From positions 1-10,674 of the forward strand of contig JACDGO010000039.1 in the NCBI GenBank assembly GCA_013821585.1: a stretch of 10,674 nucleotides of DNA, read 5' to 3'. A model generated the notes under the pieces. The model ran no database searches, had not been told where the DNA came from, and saw only the letters and a program-made list of their open reading frames with translations. Shown piece after piece: positions 1 through 5,861 of this stretch; position 1 is the first letter of the stretch; each line of letters opens with the position of its first letter. This stretch comes from Sphingomonadaceae bacterium. Lineage in GTDB: Bacteria > Pseudomonadota > Alphaproteobacteria > Sphingomonadales > Sphingomonadaceae. A program made the translations under genes and the position numbers.

Positions 1-470
1 TCGTCGGCGGCAGCCATTTTCGGCGGCTGCTGTCCGATCCTTCTGCCCCGCAGGATGCCCATGTCGAGCGGCTGGTGCTGTGCAGCGGCAAGGTCGCTTA
101 TGATTTGTTCGACGCGCGCGACGCGGCGGGCGACACGACGACCGCGATCGTCCGGGTCGAGCAGCTTTATCCCTTCCCGAGCGAGCCGCTTGTGGCGCGG
201 CTGAAGCGGATGCCGAACCTCAAGGACGTCGTCTGGGCGCAGGAGGAACCGAAAAACAACGGCGCCTGGAGCTTCGTCGAGCCGTTCATCGAGCAGTGTC
301 TGGCGGCTGCGAAGACAAACGCGTCACGGCCGCGTTACGCGGGGCGCAAGGCGGCGGCCTCGCCCGCGACCGGCCTTGCCAAGCGTCACCAGTCGGAACA
401 GGCCGCGCTCGTCGCCGATGCGCTCGGCCACAATGTCCGGGCCGAGATTAGAAGGCAGCGAAAAGCATGA
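1..470 (+). CDS. sucA: 2-oxoglutarate dehydrogenase E1 component, C-terminal part (partial)
   Basis: This is the last 155 residues of the thiamine-diphosphate-dependent E1 subunit, which decarboxylates 2-oxoglutarate and passes the succinyl group to the lipoyl arm of E2. The gene enters from the left edge, and the first full codon is at position 3. Segments typical of the SucA C-terminal domain are visible: HFRRLL near the start, [37 protein letters not shown], and [14 protein letters not shown] followed by HQ..Q..LV.DAL. These line up in order with the end of E. coli SucA as I recall it. The stop overlaps the sucB start by four bases (ATGA at 467-470), so E1 and E2 are probably translationally coupled. 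Only the 3' end is visible, so catalytic residues and the promoter cannot be judged. Confidence 0.95.
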   Translation, partial: VGGSHFRRLLSDPSAPQDAHVERLVLCSGKVAYDLFDARDAAGDTTTAIVRVEQLYPFPSEPLVARLKRMPNLKDVVWAQEEPKNNGAWSFVEPFIEQCLAAAKTNASRPRYAGRKAAASPATGLAKRHQSEQAALVADALGHNVRAEIRRQRKA

Positions 471-1690
471 GCACCGAAGTCATGGTTCCGACGCTCGGCG
501 AGTCGATCAGCGAAGCGACGCTTGGCGAATGGCTGAAGAAGCCCGGCGACGCGGTGAAGGCCGACGAGGCCGTGGCGAGCCTCGAGACCGACAAGGTCTC
601 GGTCGAGGTCAACGCGCCCGTCGCGGGCGTGATGGGGCAGCAGTCGGTCAAGGTCGGCGACACCGTCAGCGTCGGCGCGACGATCGGCTCGATCGAAGCG
701 GGTGACGGCGCGCCGGCCAAGGTCGCCGAGCCCGCACCCAGGGCCGAAGCCCCCGTGCAGCCGACGGCGGATTCCCCGCCGCGCGAGCAGCCGCACGCGG
801 ACGCCTTGCCGCAGACGCTCTCGCCTTCCGTGCGCCGCCTCGTCCTCGAAAAACATGTCGACCCCTCGACGATCAAGGGAAGCGGCAAGGATGGACGGCT
901 GACCAAGGACGACGTGCTCGCTGCCGCGTCGAGCGGCGCGAAGCCCACGCCCCCGTCATCGCCCGTTCCCGCGCCGTCGCCAACCGGCGACCGCCGCGAG
1001 GAGCGTGTGCGGATGACGCGGCTGCGCCAGACGATCGCGACGCGATTGAAGGACGCGCAGAACACGGCCGCGCTGCTCACGACCTTCAACGATGTCGACA
1101 TGACCGCGGTGATGGGCGCGCGCGCGCGCTACAAGGAGCTGTTCGAGACGAAGCACGGCGTCCGCCTCGGCTTCATGGGCTTTTTCGTGAAGGCGGCTGT
1201 GATGGCGTTGAAGGACGTGCCGAACGTCAACGCGTCGATCGACGGCGACGAGATCGTCTATCGCGACTATGCCGACATCTCGGTCGCGGTCTCCGCGCCC
1301 GGCGGCCTCGTCGTTCCGGTGATCCGCGATGCGCAGGCGCTGTCGGTCGCGGCGATCGAAAGGACGATCGGCGAGTTCGGCGCGAAGGCCAGGGCCGGCA
1401 CGCTGACGATGGACGAGATGAAGGGCGGCACGTTCACGATCAGCAACGGCGGCGTGTTCGGCAGCCTGATGTCCACCCCGATCATCAATCCCCCGCAGTC
1501 GGCGGTGCTCGGCCTCCACCGTATCGAGGACCGCGCGGTCGTTCGCGACGGACAGGTGGTGGTTCGCCCGATGATGTATCTCGCTCTCAGCTACGACCAC
1601 CGCTTGATCGACGGCCGCGAGGCGGTGACGTTCCTCGTCGCGGTGAAAAATGCGATCGAGGACCCGACGCGTATTCTGATCGATCTTTGA
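467..1690 (+). CDS. sucB: Dihydrolipoyllysine-residue succinyltransferase, E2 of 2-oxoglutarate dehydrogenase
   Basis: This 407-aa protein is the E2 core of the 2-oxoglutarate dehydrogenase complex. It carries succinyl groups on a lipoyl arm and transfers them to CoA. Domain order is complete. An N-terminal lipoyl domain (about 1-76) has ETDKVSVEV with the lipoylated Lys at residue 43. An Ala/Pro-rich linker follows, then the E1/E3-binding domain (about 118-153, SPSVRRL to GRLTKDDVL), a second linker, and the catalytic acyltransferase domain (about 180-407). The active-site motif [12 protein letters not shown] gives His378 and Asp382. The single lipoyl domain and the length fit bacterial OdhB/SucB rather than pyruvate dehydrogenase E2, which agrees with the sucA gene upstream. 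The ATG at 467 overlaps the sucA stop and has an AGAAGG-type ribosome site just before it. lpdA follows after 7 bases. Confidence 0.96.
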   Translation: MSTEVMVPTLGESISEATLGEWLKKPGDAVKADEAVASLETDKVSVEVNAPVAGVMGQQSVKVGDTVSVGATIGSIEAGDGAPAKVAEPAPRAEAPVQPTADSPPREQPHADALPQTLSPSVRRLVLEKHVDPSTIKGSGKDGRLTKDDVLAAASSGAKPTPPSSPVPAPSPTGDRREERVRMTRLRQTIATRLKDAQNTAALLTTFNDVDMTAVMGARARYKELFETKHGVRLGFMGFFVKAAVMALKDVPNVNASIDGDEIVYRDYADISVAVSAPGGLVVPVIRDAQALSVAAIERTIGEFGAKARAGTLTMDEMKGGTFTISNGGVFGSLMSTPIINPPQSAVLGLHRIEDRAVVRDGQVVVRPMMYLALSYDHRLIDGREAVTFLVAVKNAIEDPTRILIDL

Positions 1691-1697
1691 GGGACGA

Positions 1698-3095
1698 ATG
1701 ATGGCCGACACAGACTATGACGTCCTTGTCATCGGCGCCGGACCCGGCGGCTATGTCGCGGCGATCCGCGCGGCGCAGCTGGGGCTGAAGACCGCGTGCG
1801 TCGAGAGCCGCGAAACGCTCGGCGGCACCTGCCTCAACGTCGGGTGCATACCTTCGAAGGCACTGCTGCATTCGTCCGAGCTGTTCGAAGAGGCGCATTC
1901 GGGCGCGCTCGCCAAGTTTGGGATCAAGATCGACGGCGCGAGCCTAGACATGGATCAGATGCACGCGGAAAAAGCGCTTGCGGTCAAGGAGTTGACGGGC
2001 GGGATCGCGTTTCTGTTCAAGAAGAACAAGGTCGAATGGCTGAAGGGTCAGGCGGCGTTCGTGGGCGCGAACAGCGTCACCGTCGACGGCAAGACGGTGA
2101 TCGCGAAGAACATCGTGATCGCGACCGGATCGTCGGTGACGCCCTTGAAGGGCGTCGAGATCGACCAGAAGGTCGTCGTGGATTCGACAGGGGCGCTCGC
2201 GTTGCCGAAGGTGCCGGAGCACATGGTTGTGATCGGCGGCGGGGTGATCGGGCTCGAGCTCGGCAGCGTCTGGCGGCGGCTCGGCGCGAAGGTGACGGTG
2301 GTCGAGTTCCTCGACCAGATCCTCCCCGGCTTCGACGGCGAGGTGCGCAAGGAGTGCGCCAAGCTGTTCAAGAAACAGGGCTTCGAGCTGATGACCTCGA
2401 CCAAGGTAACCGGCCTCAAGGTCAAGGGCGGAAAGGCGACGCTGACGCTCGAATCCGCGGCGGGCGGTAGCGCGACGACGATCGAGGCCGATGCCGTCCT
2501 CGTCTCGATCGGGCGTAGGCCGAACACCGACGGCCTGTCGCTCGACAAGGCGGGGCTCGCGGTCAACGATCGCGGCCAGATCGAGACCGACGCGCGCTTC
2601 CAGACCTCGGTTCCCGGAATCTGGGCGATCGGCGACGTGATCCCGGGGCCGATGCTCGCGCACAAGGCCGAGGACGAAGGGATCGCGGTCGCCGAAAATA
2701 TCGCGGGGCTGACCGGAATCGTGAACCACGACGTCATCCCGAGCGTGGTCTATACGATGCCCGAGATCGCCGGCGTCGGCCTGACCGAGGAGCAGGCGAA
2801 GGAAAAGGGCACGATCAAGGTCGGCAAGTTCCCGATGATGGCGAACAGCCGCGCCAAGACCAACCGCGACACCGACGGCTTCGTGAAGGTGATCGCCGAC
2901 GCCAGAACCGACCGCGTGCTCGGCGTGTGGATCGTCGCCAGCCTCGCCGGAACGATGATCGCCGAAGCGGCGCTGGCGATGGAATTCGGCGCGACGAGCG
3001 AGGACATCGCCTACACCTGCCACGCGCACCCGACGCACTCGGAGGCGCTCAAGGAAGCGGCGATGGCGGTGCAGGGCAAGCCGATCCATATCTAG
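1698..3095 (+). CDS. lpdA: Dihydrolipoyl dehydrogenase, E3
   Basis: This 465-aa FAD flavoenzyme reoxidises dihydrolipoamide on E2 and passes electrons to NAD+. The N-terminal FAD-binding motif is VIGAGPGGYVAA (residues 11-22). The redox-active disulfide is GGTCLNVGCIPSK, with Cys45 and Cys50. The NAD-binding Rossmann motif is VVIGGGVIGLELG (about 177-189). The second FAD contact, GIWAIGDV, follows. The dimer-domain active site HAHPTHSEAL supplies His444 and Glu449. All hallmark residues are present and the length is normal for the family. The start is ATG ATG at 1698/1701, after GAGGGACG, and either ATG could be used. It is the last gene of the sucA-sucB-lpd operon. A GC-rich palindrome lies 26 bases after the stop. 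This E3 could also serve other 2-oxoacid dehydrogenases, but its position assigns it to the 2-oxoglutarate complex. Confidence 0.96.
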   Translation: MMADTDYDVLVIGAGPGGYVAAIRAAQLGLKTACVESRETLGGTCLNVGCIPSKALLHSSELFEEAHSGALAKFGIKIDGASLDMDQMHAEKALAVKELTGGIAFLFKKNKVEWLKGQAAFVGANSVTVDGKTVIAKNIVIATGSSVTPLKGVEIDQKVVVDSTGALALPKVPEHMVVIGGGVIGLELGSVWRRLGAKVTVVEFLDQILPGFDGEVRKECAKLFKKQGFELMTSTKVTGLKVKGGKATLTLESAAGGSATTIEADAVLVSIGRRPNTDGLSLDKAGLAVNDRGQIETDARFQTSVPGIWAIGDVIPGPMLAHKAEDEGIAVAENIAGLTGIVNHDVIPSVVYTMPEIAGVGLTEEQAKEKGTIKVGKFPMMANSRAKTNRDTDGFVKVIADARTDRVLGVWIVASLAGTMIAEAALAMEFGATSEDIAYTCHAHPTHSEALKEAAMAVQGKPIHI

Positions 3096-3120
3096 CACGC
3101 ATGTTGTCGACCGAGCGGAG

Positions 3121-3138
3121 CGCGCGCAATTGCGCGCG
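3121..3138. terminator. Perfect 18-bp GC palindrome after lpdA, weak terminator candidate
   Basis: CGCGCGCAATTGCGCGCG reads identically on both strands. It could form a 7-bp GC stem with an AATT loop, 26 bases past the lpdA stop. No T-run follows on either side, so it is not a classic intrinsic terminator. Termination or 3'-end protection of the suc operon transcript is an inference from position only. Confidence 0.3.
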
Positions 3139-3281
3139 TCGCGCCGACGTTCAGGATAGATTTAACACCATCGTTAACGTCTCGCGCGCGGGCGAAAGTG
3201 TCTACCTCTCTTGACGGTTAGTCAAGTTGGAAAACTGATCGATAAACTCGCTCGTTCCACTTGTCGCTCCGGACTAGTTGC

Positions 3282-3310
3282 TTGGACATATAGTTAATAC
3301 ATTGTATTGA
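3282..3310 (+). promoter_or_regulatory. Candidate sigma70-like promoter
   Basis: TTGGAC (3282-3287) and TATTGA (3305-3310) are separated by 17 bases. The predicted transcript would begin near 3317, about 40 bases before the target site GGAGAGAG that served as Shine-Dalgarno before the insertion. The match to consensus is partial and the region is AT-rich, so chance matches are likely. Position is the main support. Confidence 0.25.
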
Positions 3311-3357
3311 CCCCTGTAGTTAACTTGAAGCGACGCTTTATTTGTTTGACTCTTGGT

Positions 3358-3365
3358 GGAGAGAG
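3358..3365. repeat. Left copy of the IS target-site duplication
   Basis: GGAGAGAG lies directly outside the left IS end and is identical to 4722-4729. Eight bases is the duplication length expected for the IS66 family. Confidence 0.93.
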
Positions 3366-3385
3366 GTAATTACCCACCCCTTGCC
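3366..3385 (+). repeat. Left terminal inverted repeat of the IS66 element
   Basis: GTAATTACCCACCCCTTGCC matches the reverse complement of 4701-4721, except that the right end has one more C in the C-run (20 versus 21 bases). Confidence 0.92.
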
Positions 3386-3389
3386 GGGG

Positions 3390-4670
3390 TCAGGCGGTGA
3401 TGGCGCCGAGGATGGTATGAAACGGGAGTTTTCCGGCGAGGCGGGCAGTATCGACGGTTGAGCGCAGCGCGGCTTCGGCGTCGGCTGCCCACTTGGCGCG
3501 ATATCCGTTGGTGACCTTTCGCTGGATGACACTGGGCCTGAGCGCCCGCTCGCTGACATTGTTGGTGGCATCGACCTGGCCGGCGAAATCGCAGAAGGTG
3601 AGCATCTGGTCGCGCGCACGGCGGATTTGCCCGAGCAGGTCGCGGGCGAGCGGGCAATCAGTGGCGCTGGCCAGGATGACATCGAGATCGCGCGCCAACA
3701 CGCGTTTTCGCTTCTTCACCGTGGTAATGGCGAGGCTGGCGATATCGCGAGCAAGCCTGAAGGCGCGGTCGAACCAGAGCTGGAGCCGCATTCCGATCAG
3801 ATCGTTGCCATGCTCGGCAACGAAGCGCGCTTTTCGATCCAGATGCGCGAGACAGGTCTGGTGGCGAGTGGCGTGCCCTTGCTGGGCGGTATAGCGATCC
3901 GATATCCACACTTCGGGCCGGTGCCCGGCCATGGTGTCGCGCACGACCTGGGCCGCACGGCTGAACTCGGCGGTATGGACAACGGCTTGGGGCGAGCAAA
4001 ACACCCATTGGTAAGCATTGCACCCCTCGATCCGCACGCCCGTCTCGTCGCAGGCCACAACATCGGCGCCGCGCAGGGCTGTAAGGGCATTGTTGCGCCC
4101 GGCGGCAAAGATCGGTGCGGCGCGCTTGAACATGTTCATCAACGCGCCCTGGCTGAGATTGAGCCCGAACAGGTCGGCAAACACGCCTTGCAGCCGTTCG
4201 TAGGAAAACAACTGGTTCGACTTGAGGTAGAGCGCCAGCGCATGAATGCGCCGGCCAAAGGGCGTGCCCTGCGCCGCCTGAGGCATGGGCGCGGCGGTTG
4301 CCTTGCCGCACTTCGCGCAACGGCACTTCAACCTGCGGTGGCGTTTGACGACAGGCTTGACCTCGGGAAGATCGATCTCGTCATATTCCCCGATCACCGC
4401 ACCTGCTTCATCTTCAGAAAACGGCAGACCGCAATGGCGACAGTGCGTCGGCCGGTGATCTTCCATCATGTCCGGCGCTTCGGCCAAGTCACGAGCATGG
4501 CCCTTATGGCCGGGCTTGGCCCCGCCGGGGCGCGAACCTTCCCGCTTCGCTTTCCGGTCCGTCGATGGCGGCTTCGAGGATGTCCGCGAGGTCTTGTCGG
4601 GCCGCTGCAGCCCTAAAACCAGGTCGACCAGCTCCGGCTTCGTAAGCCGCTCAAGATCCTCGCGATTCAT
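3390..4670 (-). CDS. IS66-family transposase (TnpC type)
   Basis: This 426-aa DDE transposase catalyses movement of the surrounding element. The N-terminal region includes the Ser/Pro/Lys/Gly-rich stretch around residues 29-58 (SSKPPSTDRK, GGAKPGHKGH) seen in IS66 transposases. A zinc-finger-like region follows, with C77xxC80 and C118xxC121. The catalytic core has Asp208 in VVACDETGVR, Asp258 in VWISDRY, and Glu374 in NNVSERALRP, giving a full DDE triad. The C-terminal end matches the usual family ending in outline. The start ATG is 31 bases inside the right inverted repeat, and the stop is 4 bases inside the left repeat, so the gene fills almost the whole element. No strong ribosome site is visible before the ATG. 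The protein looks intact and potentially active. Confidence 0.95.
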   Translation of the reverse strand: MNREDLERLTKPELVDLVLGLQRPDKTSRTSSKPPSTDRKAKREGSRPGGAKPGHKGHARDLAEAPDMMEDHRPTHCRHCGLPFSEDEAGAVIGEYDEIDLPEVKPVVKRHRRLKCRCAKCGKATAAPMPQAAQGTPFGRRIHALALYLKSNQLFSYERLQGVFADLFGLNLSQGALMNMFKRAAPIFAAGRNNALTALRGADVVACDETGVRIEGCNAYQWVFCSPQAVVHTAEFSRAAQVVRDTMAGHRPEVWISDRYTAQQGHATRHQTCLAHLDRKARFVAEHGNDLIGMRLQLWFDRAFRLARDIASLAITTVKKRKRVLARDLDVILASATDCPLARDLLGQIRRARDQMLTFCDFAGQVDATNNVSERALRPSVIQRKVTNGYRAKWAADAEAALRSTVDTARLAGKLPFHTILGAITA

Positions 4671-4700
4671 CGGCAGGATGAATCACGGCCAGCCACCCTT

Positions 4701-4721
4701 GGCAAGGGGGTGGGTAATTAC
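4701..4721 (-). repeat. Right terminal inverted repeat of the IS66 element
   Basis: The reverse complement reads GTAATTACCCACCCCC then TTGCC. It pairs with 3366-3385 with a single one-base length difference. The outermost base is 4721. Confidence 0.92.
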
Positions 4722-4729
4722 GGAGAGAG
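4722..4729 (+). promoter_or_regulatory. Right target-duplication copy acting as the Shine-Dalgarno of the next gene
   Basis: GGAGAGAG is followed by ACG and then ATG at 4733, which is good Shine-Dalgarno sequence and spacing. It is also the right-hand copy of the IS66 target duplication. Removing the IS and one copy gives a continuous GGTGGAGAGAGACGATG, so the element inserted within this gene's ribosome binding site and the duplication left a working copy attached to the gene. Confidence 0.8.
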
Positions 4730-4732
4730 ACG

Positions 4733-4912
4733 ATGACGGATGCATCTATCGCCAGGCTGTTCGAGCGCAGGAAGCGAGCAAAACGCGCGCTCGACGCCGC
4801 GGAGGCCGCGATCCGGGCCGCGCGTGCGGCCTATGCCGCGAAACACGGACTGCTTGCCTTTCCTTCGATGGACGCAATGCGCCGGGGATGCCAAACGCAA
4901 GCCGCCGCTTGA
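4733..4912 (+). CDS. Small charged helical protein of unknown function (59 aa)
   Basis: This short reading frame begins MTDASIARLFERRKRAKRAL and is very rich in Ala, Arg, Lys and Glu. Heptad-like spacing through residues 5-36 suggests one long helix. The start is supported by GGAGAGAG three bases upstream. I do not recognise the family. It is followed after 67 bases by the TolA-like gene on the same strand, so the two probably formed an operon transcribed from the region now left of the IS. The last nine residues (from RGCQTQAAA) look unlike the rest. If one G of the G-run at 4884-4887 were absent, the frame would continue through DAKRKPPLDGDAGP and onward without a stop into the frame of the next gene. 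The 3' end is therefore less certain than the start. The IS has separated the gene from its upstream sequence, so expression may be reduced. Confidence 0.6.
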   Translation: MTDASIARLFERRKRAKRALDAAEAAIRAARAAYAAKHGLLAFPSMDAMRRGCQTQAAA

Positions 4913-4979
4913 CGGCGACGCGGGACCGGGCGGGCCATTGCCATGCCAGCCGACAGTCGGAGCCCTGAGAGGAGCGGCG

Positions 4980-5512
4980 ATGGCGGCGGCGGGAAAGCTC
5001 AAGGTCTATCGAACGCCGATCGGCTTTCACGACGCCTATGTCGCCGCGCCGAGCATGAAGGCGGCGCTGAAGGCTTGGGCAGCTCACGCAACCTGTTCGC
5101 GCTCGGTTCGGCCGAGCTCGTCACCGACCCCGCATTGACCAAAGAGCCGCTCGCGAATCCGGGCAAGGTCGTCAAGCGATCGCGCAGCAGCGCGGCTGAG
5201 CAGTGCGATGCACTTGGGGACAACGCCGACGCGCCCGCGCGCGCCTCGCAACCGGCGAAGGCAGATAAGCCTGCAAAGCCCGTGAGGCCGATGCCGAGCC
5301 GCGCGGAGCTCGACGCCGCCGAAAAGGCGCTCGCCGACGCGGAAGGGCGCCAGCGGCAAGAGCGCGACGCGCTCGCGGGGAAGGAGGCGAAGCTGCGCGA
5401 GAAGCGGCGTCGCCTGGAAAAGACGCAGCGAGAGGAATTGGCGAAGCTCCAGCCGAAACGTGATCGCGCGGACGACGCCCATGACGAGGCGATGCGGCAC
5501 TGGCGGGGGTGA
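4980..5512 (+). pseudogene. TolA-like cell-envelope/coiled-coil protein, broken by a one-base deletion
   Basis: The protein starts at ATG 4980, with GGAG five bases upstream, in one frame: KLKVYRTPIGFHDAYVAAP then MKAALKAW. It continues in another frame from GSSRNLFALGSAELVTDPAL through TKEPLANPGKVVKRSR to a long charged helix (ELDAAEKALADAEGRQ onward) ending at MRHWRG. The two parts join cleanly if the GGG at 5077-5079 is read as GGGG, giving a restored 177-aa product. From memory, sphingomonads carry many proteins of this design that are auto-annotated as 'cell envelope biogenesis protein TolA'. The name reflects the Ala/Lys/Glu-rich coiled coil (about residues 105-170), not proven TolA function. 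No signal peptide or membrane segment is visible. The break may be a real mutation or a homopolymer error. As written, translation stops after about 52 residues at 5138. Confidence 0.75.
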
Positions 5513-5590
5513 CACGGGCTCGGTCGTGCGCCGTGCAGACATCAACGTCGGGGCTATGTTATCGGCCGGCGGTTCGCCCACCCACTCCCG

Positions 5591-5604
5591 AGGGAGATAT
5601 ACAT
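5591..5604 (+). promoter_or_regulatory. Strong ribosome binding site resembling the phage T7 gene 10 leader
   Basis: AGGGAGATATACAT precedes ATGGC at 5605. The 17 bases from 5593 to 5609 are the same as the phage T7 gene 10 translation leader as I remember it. This fixes the start of the small membrane protein at 5605, rather than the GTG-type start 96 bases upstream in the same frame. Confidence 0.7.
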
Positions 5605-5808
5605 ATGGCGCTCATGAAGCCCGTTGCAGCCGGGCTGGTCGCCTCGTTGTCCCTCTCTTATTTGATGAGTGATCAGGAGGGCCTTGTTCGAAACATATTC
5701 GCGGTCACCATGATCGAAATTGGCCAGCATCGAATCTGGTGGTCGTGGCCGATATTCGCGATCGTAACGATATTCGGATGGGTGGTGCAGAAGATCACCG
5801 CCAACTGA
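5605..5808 (+). CDS. Small two-helix membrane protein of unknown function (67 aa)
   Basis: The start at ATG 5605 is chosen for its very good ribosome site. The predicted protein has two hydrophobic stretches: residues about 6-21 (PVAAGLVASLSLSYLM) and about 46-61 (WWSWPIFAIVTIFGWVV). A short loop with acidic and basic residues (SDQEGLVRN) and a helix (IFAVTMIEIG) join them. It would span the inner membrane once or twice. I do not recognise the family. It follows the TolA-like pseudogene by 92 bases on the same strand and ends 53 bases before the convergent peptidase gene. Its lower GC and frequent ATT/ATA/GTA-type codons differ from neighbours, which may reflect recent acquisition or simply hydrophobic composition. 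Confidence 0.65.
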   Translation: MALMKPVAAGLVASLSLSYLMSDQEGLVRNIFAVTMIEIGQHRIWWSWPIFAIVTIFGWVVQKITAN

Positions 5809-5861
5809 CCGACGTGAGCCGGCGCGGTCCACTGTCGGCTTCCACCTCCGCCTCCGCCCGC

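Larger units (their letters stand above)
3139..3365. other. AT-richer intergenic stretch between lpdA and the IS
   Basis: This stretch has no convincing gene and is visibly lower in GC than its surroundings. It holds an inverted repeat CTTGAC-5-GTCAAG (3210-3226), two TTAAC copies 12 bases apart (3162 and 3174), and two TAGTTAA copies 26 bases apart (3291 and 3317). Before the IS inserted, this region ran straight into the Shine-Dalgarno and start of the small gene now at 4733. It is therefore best read as that gene's original promoter and leader region, now cut off from it. Confidence 0.5.
3366..4721 (-). mobile_element. IS66-family insertion sequence, transposase-only (ISBst12-like), 1356 bp
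   Basis: The element is complete. It starts with GTAATTACCC, as IS66-family ends characteristically begin with GTAA, and ends with the inverted copy. It is flanked by a perfect 8-bp direct repeat GGAGAGAG. It encodes one protein, the TnpC-type DDE transposase, and lacks the small tnpA and tnpB genes found in canonical elements of about 2.5 kb. That places it by structure with the ISBst12-like subgroup. Intact ends, an intact reading frame and an unmutated duplication indicate a recent insertion. The transposase faces left, against the flanking genes, so it would not naturally drive the downstream small gene. The exact IS name cannot be given without a database comparison. Confidence 0.93.

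Noticed and set aside
1944..3098. Long open frame on the minus strand opposite lpdA (384 codons)
   Set aside because: It is the antisense shadow of a clear E3 gene. Long antisense frames are expected in GC-rich coding DNA, and the product has no family features.
3162..3178. Possible CtrA cell-cycle regulator site (two TTAAC words)
   Set aside because: The spacing is TTAA-N8-TTAA, while the known consensus is TTAA-N7-TTAA, so the match is one base off.
3627..4616. Long open frame on the plus strand through the IS (329 codons)
   Set aside because: It lies opposite the transposase, whose DDE and zinc-finger residues are unmistakable.
5809..5861. Possible bidirectional terminator between the convergent small membrane protein and peptidase genes
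   Set aside because: Only a short CCGAC/GTCGG pairing with a long loop is visible, with no T-run on either strand.
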